A stretch of 50,194 nucleotides of DNA from Cytophagaceae bacterium. GTDB lineage: Bacteria; Bacteroidota; Bacteroidia; Cytophagales; Cytophagaceae. Under the pieces are notes generated by a model, which was not told the DNA's origin, did not search any database, and saw nothing but the letters and a program-made list of their open reading frames with translations. Both the position numbers and the translations under genes were made by a program. Below, piece after piece: positions 40,059 to 49,600 of this stretch. Every line of letters starts with the position of its first letter. Position 1 is the first letter of the stretch. The stretch is taken from assembly GCA_025454925.1 (NCBI GenBank), contig JALONM010000021.1, positions 1 through 50,194 on the forward strand, given 5' to 3'.

Positions 40059-43000
40059 TTATTTTTTTGGTAGACTATTTTCTTGTATTTCGATCTTTAA
40101 TGGCGTATTCCAGTTTTTAAATTCTGCTGTATAATATAGATAAGCATAAGAGGCTTGCCCTTCAAAAGAACCAGGCATACAAGCTTTCAGGTCTAGTTGA
40201 AAAGATCGAATTTCAGAGGGTTTCATTTGACGGTAATACACAACTAATCGATTTCCTCTCAATTCATAAAAGTCTATTACTTGCTTGTCCTGTAATTCTT
40301 TAATCTGCCAGGCTTGTATTTGCAACCCCGCGGGTATGCCGATGCAGGCCATTGTCATTGGCAGTCCCTGAGTGCTGGTGTTTTGAACGGTACATTCAAG
40401 CCGAACTAATTCAGAGAGCTTGGCTGTATGTTTAGATAAACGACTGGATAAGATAACCTGGCATTCTTTATCTGAGCTGGGCTGGGTGGTATTCCATCCT
40501 ATAGTCATCGCATAGGGCAAGGCTTCACGGGTTTCTTCAAAAGTAAGCTGAACCAGATTTTCTCCTTCTTTCAGAAATTTTTCCATTCCGCTTATGCTCA
40601 AAATTTCTTTTTCTCCGGCTTGATAGATTTTCTTGCCTGCCAGTTGTTTGTTGATCCGAATGTTAATCTGGCCAGCTTCTTTGGTAGTCTTCATAACCGA
40701 TGCATAAGAGGTGAGTGCTTTGAGCGCCAGCACGGTAGCTTGCGTTGAACCAAATCCACCAAATCCACTTCGGTTTGAAATCAGGAACTTTATTCCCTTG
40801 TCAACAGAAGCTTGATGCAAACGATGAGGAAGGAGGGCCAATATAGCCAAGGCAGAAGTTTCAATTTCCAATGATTTTCCTCCGGATCGTGTGATTGAAT
40901 GGTCGGCTAGTTTCCATGAACCATCTTCTGCCTGTTGATTCTTTAGAACCTCGACCAACTTGGCGCTTCGCTGAATTTGTCCTGCATTGAATAAAGCAAT
41001 GGCGTTGAGTGCTAGCAAATACGAATCTTTTTTTCGAAGAGAGCGTTCTTCACTTACGGAAATTTCTTTTTCAATGTCTTGGTGAAAACCAGCTTCTGAT
41101 AAAGCAAACACAATGTATGCGTCCGTTACTTCTTCGCTGGCTCTGCCAAATTGATCCAAGGCTTGTTCGCTGCGCATAAATCCTCCCTGACCGTTTTTCC
41201 TTGATAACAACCATTTTGCCGTGCGCTCAATCATACGTTCATCCACTCCTGGGTAAATTTCTTTCATGTCCTGGAATTGCATCAGACCATAAGCTGTAAG
41301 ACCTTCATGTGCCGGACTTTGTCCGAACCACTCGTATCCTTTTGTCTTAGTTTCAAAGGAGGTTAATCGTTTATAGCCTCTGTCCAATAAATCGTCCAGG
41401 TATTTTTCTTTTTCAAACGATTGACCACTTTCTTTTAAATATTTTTTTGCCATTACATTGGGGTAATTGCTGGTTGAAGTTTGTTCGAAGCAACCATAAG
41501 GTTCCCGAAGGATCGATTCTACGCCGCTCATGAGGTCATTCATGACGTTGGGATAAGCATGGTAGGAAGTATACATTGATCCGGGAACAACATTGTTGAT
41601 GTCGAATCTGAATTCTTGCCTCAGTTCTTTTCCTGCCACCTGTACTTCCATTGGATAGCCCCGTGCTAGGACATTTAGTTTTTGTTTTACCACATCTGAA
41701 AATTGATTCGTTTGAATTTGAACCCGTATGCTATCAGATCCAGGATTGTTGGCTTTCATGTTCCAGTAAATTGTTTTTGATTCGTTGGCATTGACTGAAA
41801 CCTGCATGGTAGCTTGTGGGCTAGTCCAGTTGGATGGTAAACTCATAGTTACCTCACAAGGCAATGCTGAGGCGGTGTTGTTCCGAATCAAAACAGGTAA
41901 CGACAAGTGATCGCCCTGTGTACATTCGGAGGGCGCTTGAAATTGTACTGATAGAGGAAGGGTGGTGGTATAGTTTTTTACGGCACTTCCTGGCAGTCCG
42001 TCATGAGAGATTCCTTCGATATAAATCCGATACGAAGCTACCTCGTCTGAATTATAAAATTGGGTGGTGTATTTTCCTGTACGGTCTACCAATATTCCGC
42101 CTGACCAAAATATAGTGTTTCGAAAATCTCTTCGATCTGATTCCGATAATGGAGCTGGCTTTTTAATTTCAAACACTCGAGCTCTGTAATACGGAGTATT
42201 TTCAGGATTTTTGATGTCTTCATATTCTCTAAGGATTCTCGGTTCAAATTCAATAATGGTGTCGGCTGCGATTGCCCTCATTTTGGGTGCCATGGCCACT
42301 GGCTTGATTTCAGCTTTTGATTTGACCGCCAAGCCCATGTTGTTTTTTTTATTCATCCGTACTTCTGCGTTCTTCATGGGAACCAATGGGGCCTGCACTA
42401 CAATATTTCGCTCTGCTTGATCCATTTTCATCAATTCATCCTGTACACCTCCCATGGGAGCCATTTCTAAATGTCGGCGATGCATACCAAAGAGATAGGT
42501 CATCGTTTGCTCTCCGTATTCACTGATATGGATGGACGAATATCCAAGCCCACTTTGTTCAATCTTCATCAATATGGGTTGGTAGAGTTCTATGCCGCTC
42601 AGTTGGTAATGACCTTGAGCATCGGTTACTGCGATTTTTTTTCCATCGATGGACAATAAAGCTCCTACGGCTGGTTGGTTGGTATTGCCATTCATAACAA
42701 TACCTGTGATGATGGCTTTTTCTGGGGCTTGCACAAATTTTTTTACTTCACCTTCGGTAATTTGCTCCCAGGTAAATCTTCTCCATCCTTCGGTAAGCAA
42801 CAAAGCATTCAATGCTTCATCAGCTTTCGTTTCTTGTGGATCAAAATAAAATCCTGGTTTTTCTAAACTGCATGTTAATTCTTGTTCCAATAGCAGAGAA
42901 GAAAGCAAATGGGAGGGATGCTCACTGATTTCTTTGAATATGGATTCTTTCACTACAGATACCCCAAGTGACGCAGGAACAGGCAACCCTCGTTCATCTT

Positions 43001-44384
43001 TAACTTGAACTTGAACGGTTACTTTTTCTCGAGGCTGGTACGATTCTTTATCCGTTTTAATTTCTATTGAAATTTTTTTGTGCTTGTTAACAAACATCAA
43101 TCGTTCTGATCTTGCAATTCCTTTGGAGTCCACCAAGGTGAGTTGATGAATACCTATTGGCAGCATTGCGGTAGGAATGTTAAAATGATTTTCACCGGCA
43201 ACTATTTGATATGATTTAGTCCATTGCAATTGATTGCGGCAACTTAATACAGCAAATACGCTATCGCGAAGGGTGGAAAAAACAGAAACAGAAATATTTT
43301 CATGGTGCACCTTGCAATGCATAGCAAAACCACCAACAGCGCTGCTAACTTCTACTGGAATTCTTTGAACGGTAGGTTTTTGTATTTCTACTTCCATCCG
43401 ATCTCCTTCTTTTATTGTAATAGGGAAATAGCCTCTTCCCTGGTGAATAGAATGGAATTGACCAACTTCTTTATTGTTGATCAATACAATGCCAGATACA
43501 TCCTGAAATGCTCCAGAAGCGCTAAAGGCCTTAAATGCTAAATGACATGGAACGCCGTAAATCAAGTCGCCACCTTCGGGATAAAACCTCATGCTTACTT
43601 TTTTTACAGATACTGGAACGCGTCGTGTATAGGAATCGGCCTGGCCAAAGCGATTCCAGGATAGCGTTAATAAAACATCTTCGGAGCTTAAATCCGACGG
43701 AATAGAGATTGGTAATTCTGTTTTCTGAGCTTCAGTTTGGATCGTTTTGCTGCTTACGATTTTGGAATCTATTCGTAATTCACATGTTAGTTTCGTTTGA
43801 ATATTTTTTAGTTGTTGGTCTTTCATTTCAAATGCATAGGTACCAGACTCTCCTGGATTAAATGAAGATTTAGAGAAGACTCCTTGAATCATAACTTCCG
43901 GCATAATGACATCTTGCACCTGAATGGTTTTTTCTACAAAACTGCTGTCGTTTTCCTGGTACGAAGTCCAAACTTTTATTTTGTATAAACCACCAGGCGC
44001 TTCTTCTGCCAGCTTAAAGTCTCCGTTCGCAATTCCTTTTTTGGCAATCAAACGAATCGATTTTTCTTTCACACCTTGAGGATTGATTAAATCAGCATAC
44101 ACTATGTCACTGAAATGGGAGGTGCTTAAGTCAGAGTCTTTACGCAAATAGGCTGTAAACCAAATGTCATCTCCCGGTTCTGCTATTGGTTTATCGAGTT
44201 GAATATATATGCGTTCCCCCATTGATTGAGTGCTGTAAAATTCCCATCGTTGCAGCAAAGGCCCCATCAATGGGTGATTCATTAAACCGTTCCATCGACC
44301 AGAGAAATAAAAGTGTTGTGTAGCCATGAGCATACTTCCAATAAGCAAGGCAAGTATCCAATAGAATCGTGAGTTAGATTTCAT
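40059..44384 (-). CDS. Alpha-2-macroglobulin-family protein with thioester
   Basis: 1441 residues from ATG 44384 (MKSNSRFYWILALLIG), which gives a normal N-terminal signal or anchor; the open frame extends 39 codons further without a signal. Order: anchor (about 8-30), macroglobulin domains starting YIQLDKPIAEPGDDIWF, an inserted carboxypeptidase-regulatory-like domain (about 558-622, ITGIVMNGNTNQPAVGALLS), the A2M domain near 765, and the thioester loop YGCFEQ (Cys965-Gln968) in an alpha/alpha toroid, then a C-terminal receptor-like domain. Bacterial A2Ms trap proteases in the periplasm. No pbpC partner is adjacent. It is divergent from an ECF sigma gene. Confidence 0.88.
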   Translation of the reverse strand: MKSNSRFYWILALLIGSMLMATQHFYFSGRWNGLMNHPLMGPLLQRWEFYSTQSMGERIYIQLDKPIAEPGDDIWFTAYLRKDSDLSTSHFSDIVYADLINPQGVKEKSIRLIAKKGIANGDFKLAEEAPGGLYKIKVWTSYQENDSSFVEKTIQVQDVIMPEVMIQGVFSKSSFNPGESGTYAFEMKDQQLKNIQTKLTCELRIDSKIVSSKTIQTEAQKTELPISIPSDLSSEDVLLTLSWNRFGQADSYTRRVPVSVKKVSMRFYPEGGDLIYGVPCHLAFKAFSASGAFQDVSGIVLINNKEVGQFHSIHQGRGYFPITIKEGDRMEVEIQKPTVQRIPVEVSSAVGGFAMHCKVHHENISVSVFSTLRDSVFAVLSCRNQLQWTKSYQIVAGENHFNIPTAMLPIGIHQLTLVDSKGIARSERLMFVNKHKKISIEIKTDKESYQPREKVTVQVQVKDERGLPVPASLGVSVVKESIFKEISEHPSHLLSSLLLEQELTCSLEKPGFYFDPQETKADEALNALLLTEGWRRFTWEQITEGEVKKFVQAPEKAIITGIVMNGNTNQPAVGALLSIDGKKIAVTDAQGHYQLSGIELYQPILMKIEQSGLGYSSIHISEYGEQTMTYLFGMHRRHLEMAPMGGVQDELMKMDQAERNIVVQAPLVPMKNAEVRMNKKNNMGLAVKSKAEIKPVAMAPKMRAIAADTIIEFEPRILREYEDIKNPENTPYYRARVFEIKKPAPLSESDRRDFRNTIFWSGGILVDRTGKYTTQFYNSDEVASYRIYIEGISHDGLPGSAVKNYTTTLPLSVQFQAPSECTQGDHLSLPVLIRNNTASALPCEVTMSLPSNWTSPQATMQVSVNANESKTIYWNMKANNPGSDSIRVQIQTNQFSDVVKQKLNVLARGYPMEVQVAGKELRQEFRFDINNVVPGSMYTSYHAYPNVMNDLMSGVESILREPYGCFEQTSTSNYPNVMAKKYLKESGQSFEKEKYLDDLLDRGYKRLTSFETKTKGYEWFGQSPAHEGLTAYGLMQFQDMKEIYPGVDERMIERTAKWLLSRKNGQGGFMRSEQALDQFGRASEEVTDAYIVFALSEAGFHQDIEKEISVSEERSLRKKDSYLLALNAIALFNAGQIQRSAKLVEVLKNQQAEDGSWKLADHSITRSGGKSLEIETSALAILALLPHRLHQASVDKGIKFLISNRSGFGGFGSTQATVLALKALTSYASVMKTTKEAGQINIRINKQLAGKKIYQAGEKEILSISGMEKFLKEGENLVQLTFEETREALPYAMTIGWNTTQPSSDKECQVILSSRLSKHTAKLSELVRLECTVQNTSTQGLPMTMACIGIPAGLQIQAWQIKELQDKQVIDFYELRGNRLVVYYRQMKPSEIRSFQLDLKACMPGSFEGQASYAYLYYTAEFKNWNTPLKIEIQENSLPKK

Positions 44385-44510
44385 AGTAACATCGTTTCCT
44401 CTTAGATGCCTGCCGAACCTAAAATCCATAAACACATAGGCCCAAATTTCAATTTCTTTTGTTAATACTTGAAAATGAAAAAGATAATTTAGTATCTTCA
44501 AGCATCTTGT

Positions 44511-45113
44511 ATGAAATTGTTCGGAAGAAATAAAACTGTTAAAACGGATTTGGAACTCTTGGCTGAATTTCGGCGAAGTGGCTCGTTGGAAGTTTTAGCG
44601 GATTTATTTTTACGCTATAATCACTTGGTTTTAGGTGTTTGTTTTAAATATCTGAAAGATCCGGAGGCCAGCAAAGACATGACCATGCAAATATTTGAAA
44701 AGCTTACGTATAAGTTGCCTCAATTTGAAGTAAGCAACTTTTCAAGTTGGTTGCATACGATGGTTCGTAATGAGTGTTTGATGGAGTTAAGAAGAAGAGC
44801 GCAACGTTCCGATTCCGAGAGACTTGAAGTGGGGGATGAAAATTCTGAATTTCGCACTATGGAATTTTCAATAGCGGAGCATCCAACAGAAAATGATTCA
44901 TTAGAAGGTGATTTGTCCAAGTTAGAAGAATGTATTCAAACCTTGGCATCGGAACAGCGGGTTTGCGTAGAGTTATTCTTTTTAAGAGAAAAGTGTTACA
45001 AAGAAATTACGGAAGAAGTGGGATTTGATTTAAAAAAAGTAAAAAGCTATATACAAAACGGAAAACGGAACTTGAAAATATGTATGGAACGAAAATTGGT
45101 TGAATCGAAATAG
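44511..45113 (+). CDS. ECF-type RNA polymerase sigma factor
   Basis: 200 residues. Region 2 is visible as FLRYNHLVLGVCFKYLKDPEASKDMTMQIFEKL (about 31-63, quoted in part elsewhere) followed by FSSWLHTMVRNECLMELRRR; region 4 lies at about 140-195, ending KEITEEVGFDLKKVKSYIQNGKRNL. It is the Bacteroidota ECF type without a zinc-binding domain. Its stop is three bases from the start of the next gene, so they are translationally linked. The 9-base overlap of promoters with the A2M gene and the shared 126-base region make A2M a candidate target. Confidence 0.9.
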   Translation: MKLFGRNKTVKTDLELLAEFRRSGSLEVLADLFLRYNHLVLGVCFKYLKDPEASKDMTMQIFEKLTYKLPQFEVSNFSSWLHTMVRNECLMELRRRAQRSDSERLEVGDENSEFRTMEFSIAEHPTENDSLEGDLSKLEECIQTLASEQRVCVELFFLREKCYKEITEEVGFDLKKVKSYIQNGKRNLKICMERKLVESK

Positions 45114-45116
45114 AGA

Positions 45117-46253
45117 ATGCATAAAAAAGGATCCATATCGAAAGCACGATTGCAAGAATACTTGCGCACCCAGGATGCTTCTCTAAAGCATCAATTCGAA
45201 AAGGATGCGCTTGCGGATCCTTTTGTATACGAAGCTCTAGAAGGCCTAGATGAGATGGAAAACGCTTCTGTGCATATTTCAGATTTAAACAATCGCTTAA
45301 AATCAAAGAAAAAACAAAATCGGTTGATTCTTGTTGGTGGTGCTGCTGCAATAGTACTGCTATTGTCCCTAAGTAGTTTTTGGGTTTGGCAAATGTTATC
45401 TATAAACAATTCTCCTGAAATGGCGCAAAAGAATACTTCAGGTCAGAATGATGATCCTCAGGTAGGATTGATGGATACATTACCTCCTATGGCCGTGATT
45501 CCAAATCAAGTTAAGCCGTTACATCAACATAATTCTGACGGATTCCAGCCGAAACAGATGGAAGAAATTCATGCTCCTTCCGTATCTGCCTTGGAAGAAA
45601 ATATAGGTAGTAAACTTGAAGAACTTCCTGAATTATCTCGAACTATATTACCGTTGTCCCCCACCTCACCGATAACTAAAAATGATATTGAGAGTATCAA
45701 CGATTCTATCATGCCAGACTTTCAAATGTATGAATATGAAAAGAATACAGCCTCTCCCAAGCCTGCTATTGTGCCACAGTTTGGTAGAAAGGAGGCGAAA
45801 CGGGCAAAGGAAAAAAATAAAAAGTCTAATGGTTCGGATTTGGAATTAACAATTCCTTCAGTGGCAAGTAAATCGGAAGTAAAAGAACAAAAAGATGCTG
45901 CTTTGAAAGATTCAGTCTTGTTAGCCTCTCTTTTGGAGGATGCGATTCAATTGCATAATAATAAGTCCTATGATGCTTCGAGGAGAAAGTTAGAGGAGTA
46001 TTTAGAATCGTTTCCTTCAAATGGGAAGGCACTTTATTATTCTGGATTAAATGAAAAATTTCTAGGGAATAAACAACGTTCTCTTTTGTATTTGGAGAAA
46101 GTTAAAAAGGGGGATGATTTTTACTTTAAGGCAAAATGGGAAATCTATATTCAATATAAGGATCAACCAGAAATCTCAAAAACAATTTTATCAGAGTTGG
46201 CCGCAGAACCGAATGAGTATCAAAAGGAGGCCCAAAAAATTCTTGGGTTTTAG
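45117..46253 (+). CDS. Membrane protein with N-terminal DPF..EAL segment and C-terminal TPR
   Basis: 378 residues. The N terminus (about 1-60) contains FEKDALADPFVYEALEGLD, a segment common in membrane partners of Bacteroidota ECF sigma factors. One membrane helix at about 67-92 (LILVGGAAAIVLLLSLSSF) is followed by a low-complexity Pro/Ser/Lys-rich region (about 100-265) and a TPR-like C terminus (DAIQLHNNKSYDASRRKLEE, KALYYSGLNEKFLGNKQRSL). It probably is the anti-sigma or signal-coupling partner of the sigma factor encoded three bases upstream. No classical anti-sigma (ZAS or FecR) motif is seen, so the role is inferred from context. Confidence 0.75.
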   Translation: MHKKGSISKARLQEYLRTQDASLKHQFEKDALADPFVYEALEGLDEMENASVHISDLNNRLKSKKKQNRLILVGGAAAIVLLLSLSSFWVWQMLSINNSPEMAQKNTSGQNDDPQVGLMDTLPPMAVIPNQVKPLHQHNSDGFQPKQMEEIHAPSVSALEENIGSKLEELPELSRTILPLSPTSPITKNDIESINDSIMPDFQMYEYEKNTASPKPAIVPQFGRKEAKRAKEKNKKSNGSDLELTIPSVASKSEVKEQKDAALKDSVLLASLLEDAIQLHNNKSYDASRRKLEEYLESFPSNGKALYYSGLNEKFLGNKQRSLLYLEKVKKGDDFYFKAKWEIYIQYKDQPEISKTILSELAAEPNEYQKEAQKILGF

Positions 46254-46657
46254 TTATCAATCCGCTAAAACGTAAATTATTGTGGAATGGTTGTTAATGT
46301 TGGTGGGATTATTTTTTTTTGCATAAATTCAGTGAGATATAATCGTTTACGAGATTTTTTGAATCACTTTTTTTTTCAATATGGGATAAATGGATATTCA
46401 GATAGTGCTTATTAAAAGATTTATCTTGCCATTGGTTGGTTTAAAGTCTTAAGAGGATTTTCTATATTTCATTAAATAGGGGTGGATTTTTTTGGCTTGA
46501 AATTGGCAATGGTGTCAGTCTGAAAAAGTTAGGCGCAACAATGTGGGGTAAAAATACGTAAAGTCATATGGATTATTGTGCGAATAACGCTCTGGATTGG
46601 ATTATTATTAGAGTGTATTAGATTAAGAGTAGCAATAGTTGTTTTATAGATACTATC
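46254..46657. other. AT-rich intergenic region upstream of the giant repeat gene
   Basis: About 400 bases, stops in all frames, with T-runs but no clear hairpin with a T-tract and no exact TAnnTTTG box. It must contain the promoter of the following gene. Nothing else was recognised. Confidence 0.4.
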
Positions 46658-49600
46658 ATGTGGGATTTATTTGTTAATGTTTCAAAAAGGAAAATTTGGA
46701 CGGCAGTTTTGCTTGTCACATTTTTTCCTCTTTTAAATGCTCAGGTTGCAACAAACATGGCATTTACAAATGCATCCACAACTTATACCCCCATTACGGG
46801 AGGTTCAGTACTTGGAGCTGGGTTGGGTGTTGGATGTGATGATCAGTTTTTTATTGATCCTGCCAATTTAAACGGCGCTACTATAAATGGAGGAGGTAAT
46901 AACGATTTAGGACCAGGTTTTCCAATAGGATTTACATTTAATTTTAATGGAAATGCTTACGATAGAGTCGGAATCAATAACAATGGTTGGATCTCTTTAG
47001 GTCAATCAGCCTTGGCAAATCCAATCAACTTAGGTATTACCAATGCATTAACCACTCAAACTCGTCCTATTAGTGGTGCATACGATTTGGGAGGGGGAGA
47101 TGCAATTCCAGCAGTGAATCAGGCTCGTATATCAGCATTAGGCTACGACCTTCAACAACAACCAACAGGATCTGAATTGAGGATTGAGACTATCGGTACG
47201 GCACCCAACCGGGTCTTGGTTGTGCAATGGACCAATTATAGAACCTACGATGTTTCAGCAGGAGCTACCGGCGATTTATATAATTTTCAAATTCGGTTAA
47301 ATGAAAATTCGGATGTGGTTGAAATTGTCTATGGTTCCATGTCGGAGAATTCTACTGAATATCCACAAGTCGGTTTGAGAGGTCAACTGAATGACTATCA
47401 AAACAGATTTGTAGCAGATAACGGTACCATGACATGGGCTACTTCTACCAATGGAGGTACTCAGAATACTTCAGCAGCATTAGATGGAACACTATCAATT
47501 CTTCCTGCCTCTGGCGCATCTTTTCGGTTTTACCCTTGGGATTTACAACCAATTGCTTTGGTTAGTCCGGTATCTCCCTTATGCGGCGCCGTCAACCAAA
47601 CTGTAACAGCTCAGATAAGAAATAACGGACCAACCACAATTAATTTCGCTACTAAAAATCTTGTTATTGGTGGTTCTGTAACAGGACCAAATCCACAAAC
47701 ATTTGCAAACGTCACCTTGAATTCCGGGACACTTGCTTCTGGCGCAACTTTGAATGTTACGCTTTCCACTACTTACAATATGAGTGTTGGGGGAGTGTAT
47801 GCCTTTACTATTACATCTGGTCCGGATGGTATATTGACAAATAATATGCAAGTGTATAACGTTACAGTAGACAGTCCGATTGCAAATAATACGATAACCG
47901 CGGCACAAGCACTATGTGGTTTTGGGGATCCTGCTTTGTTAAATGGCTCTTTGCCTACAGGAGGAAATGGTGTTTACTCCTATCAATGGCAAAGTTCATT
48001 AGATAATATTACTTTCAATAACATTGGAGGGGCTACATCGCAAAATTATGATCCTACACCTATTGCTATAACAACCTATTATCGAAGAGGTGTTTCAAGT
48101 GGTAGTTGCGCCTCATCGTTTTCTGCCTCTATACAGATTACGGTTGATCCTGTTTTGGCAAATAATACCATTGGTTCTGCCCAAACTTTTTGTGGTTCAG
48201 GTGACCCAGCCCAATTAAATGGATCGTTGCCGACGGGAGGAAATGGAATATATGCCTATCAATGGCAGAGTTCTTCAGACAATAGCACATTTACCGATAT
48301 TGGAGGAGCTACTGCCCAAAATTACGATCCATCAATCATTTCGGCTACTACCTATTATCGCAGGGGTGTAAGCAGTGGAGGTTGTGCCTTAACGTATACG
48401 AGTTCGGTTCAAATCACCATCGAACCGGCCATCGCTAATAATACGATCAGTGCTGCGCAAACATTCTGCAGTTCAGGGGATCCAGCTAACTTAAATGGAT
48501 CAATTCCTACTGGAGGCACTGGTTTGTATTCTTTTCAATGGCAAAGTTCTCCAGATAATAGTACGTTTACCGATATTCCTGGTGCCACTTTTCAAAATTA
48601 TGATCCGACCACCATTTCCGCTACTACTTATTACCGAAGAGGCATAAGCAGTGGAACTTGTGCAATGACGTATTCTGGCTCCGTTCAAATCACCATTGAA
48701 CCATCTCTTGCAAACAATACCATATCAGCAGCGCAGACCTTTTGCGGATCGGGTGATCCAACTCAGCTAAATGGTTCTTTGCCTACAGGTGGCAATGGGG
48801 TATATTCATATCAATGGCAGAGTTCATCCAACAATATAACTTTCACAGATATTTCTGGGGCCACTTTGCAAAATTATGATCCGTCAACCATTTCATCTAC
48901 GACCTATTATCGAAGAGGTGTAAGCAGTGGCACTTGTGCTATTGTTTATTCGGCATCGGTCCAAATCACCATCGAACCGGCCATCGCTAATAATACCATC
49001 AGCGCAGCTCAGACTTTCTGCAGTTCAGGAGACCCAGCTCAGTTGAGTGGTTCCTTGCCAACGGGAGGGAATGGTGTATTTGCGTATCAATGGCAAAGTT
49101 CTCCAGACAATAGTACGTTTGCCGATATTTCTGGGGCCACTGCTCAAAATTATGATCCATCAACCATTTCATCTACGACCTATTATCGAAGAGGTGTAAG
49201 TAGTGGGACTTGTGCTATTGTTTATTCGGCATCGGTTCAAATCACCATCGAACCGGCCATCGCTAATAATACCATCTCCGCATCTCAGACTTTCTGCGGT
49301 TCAGGAGACCCAGCTCAGTTGAATGGCTCCTTGCCAACGGGAGGGAATGGTGTATTTGCGTATCAATGGCAAAGTTCTCCTGATAACATTACGTTTACAG
49401 ACATTTCTGGGGCAACTGCCCAAAATTATGATCCATCAACCATTTCATCTACGACCTATTATCGAAGAGGTGTAAGCAGTGGCACTTGTGCTATTGTTTA
49501 TTCGGCATCGGTCCAAATCACCATCCAACCCTCCATTGCTAACAATACGATATCTGCGGATCAGACCTTTTGTGGTTCAGGTGATCCTTCTTTATTGAAT

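Noticed and set aside
44385-44501. 39-codon N-terminal extension of the A2M protein
   Set aside because: It precedes the signal anchor and lies in the shared promoter region; ATG 44384 gives a normal export signal.
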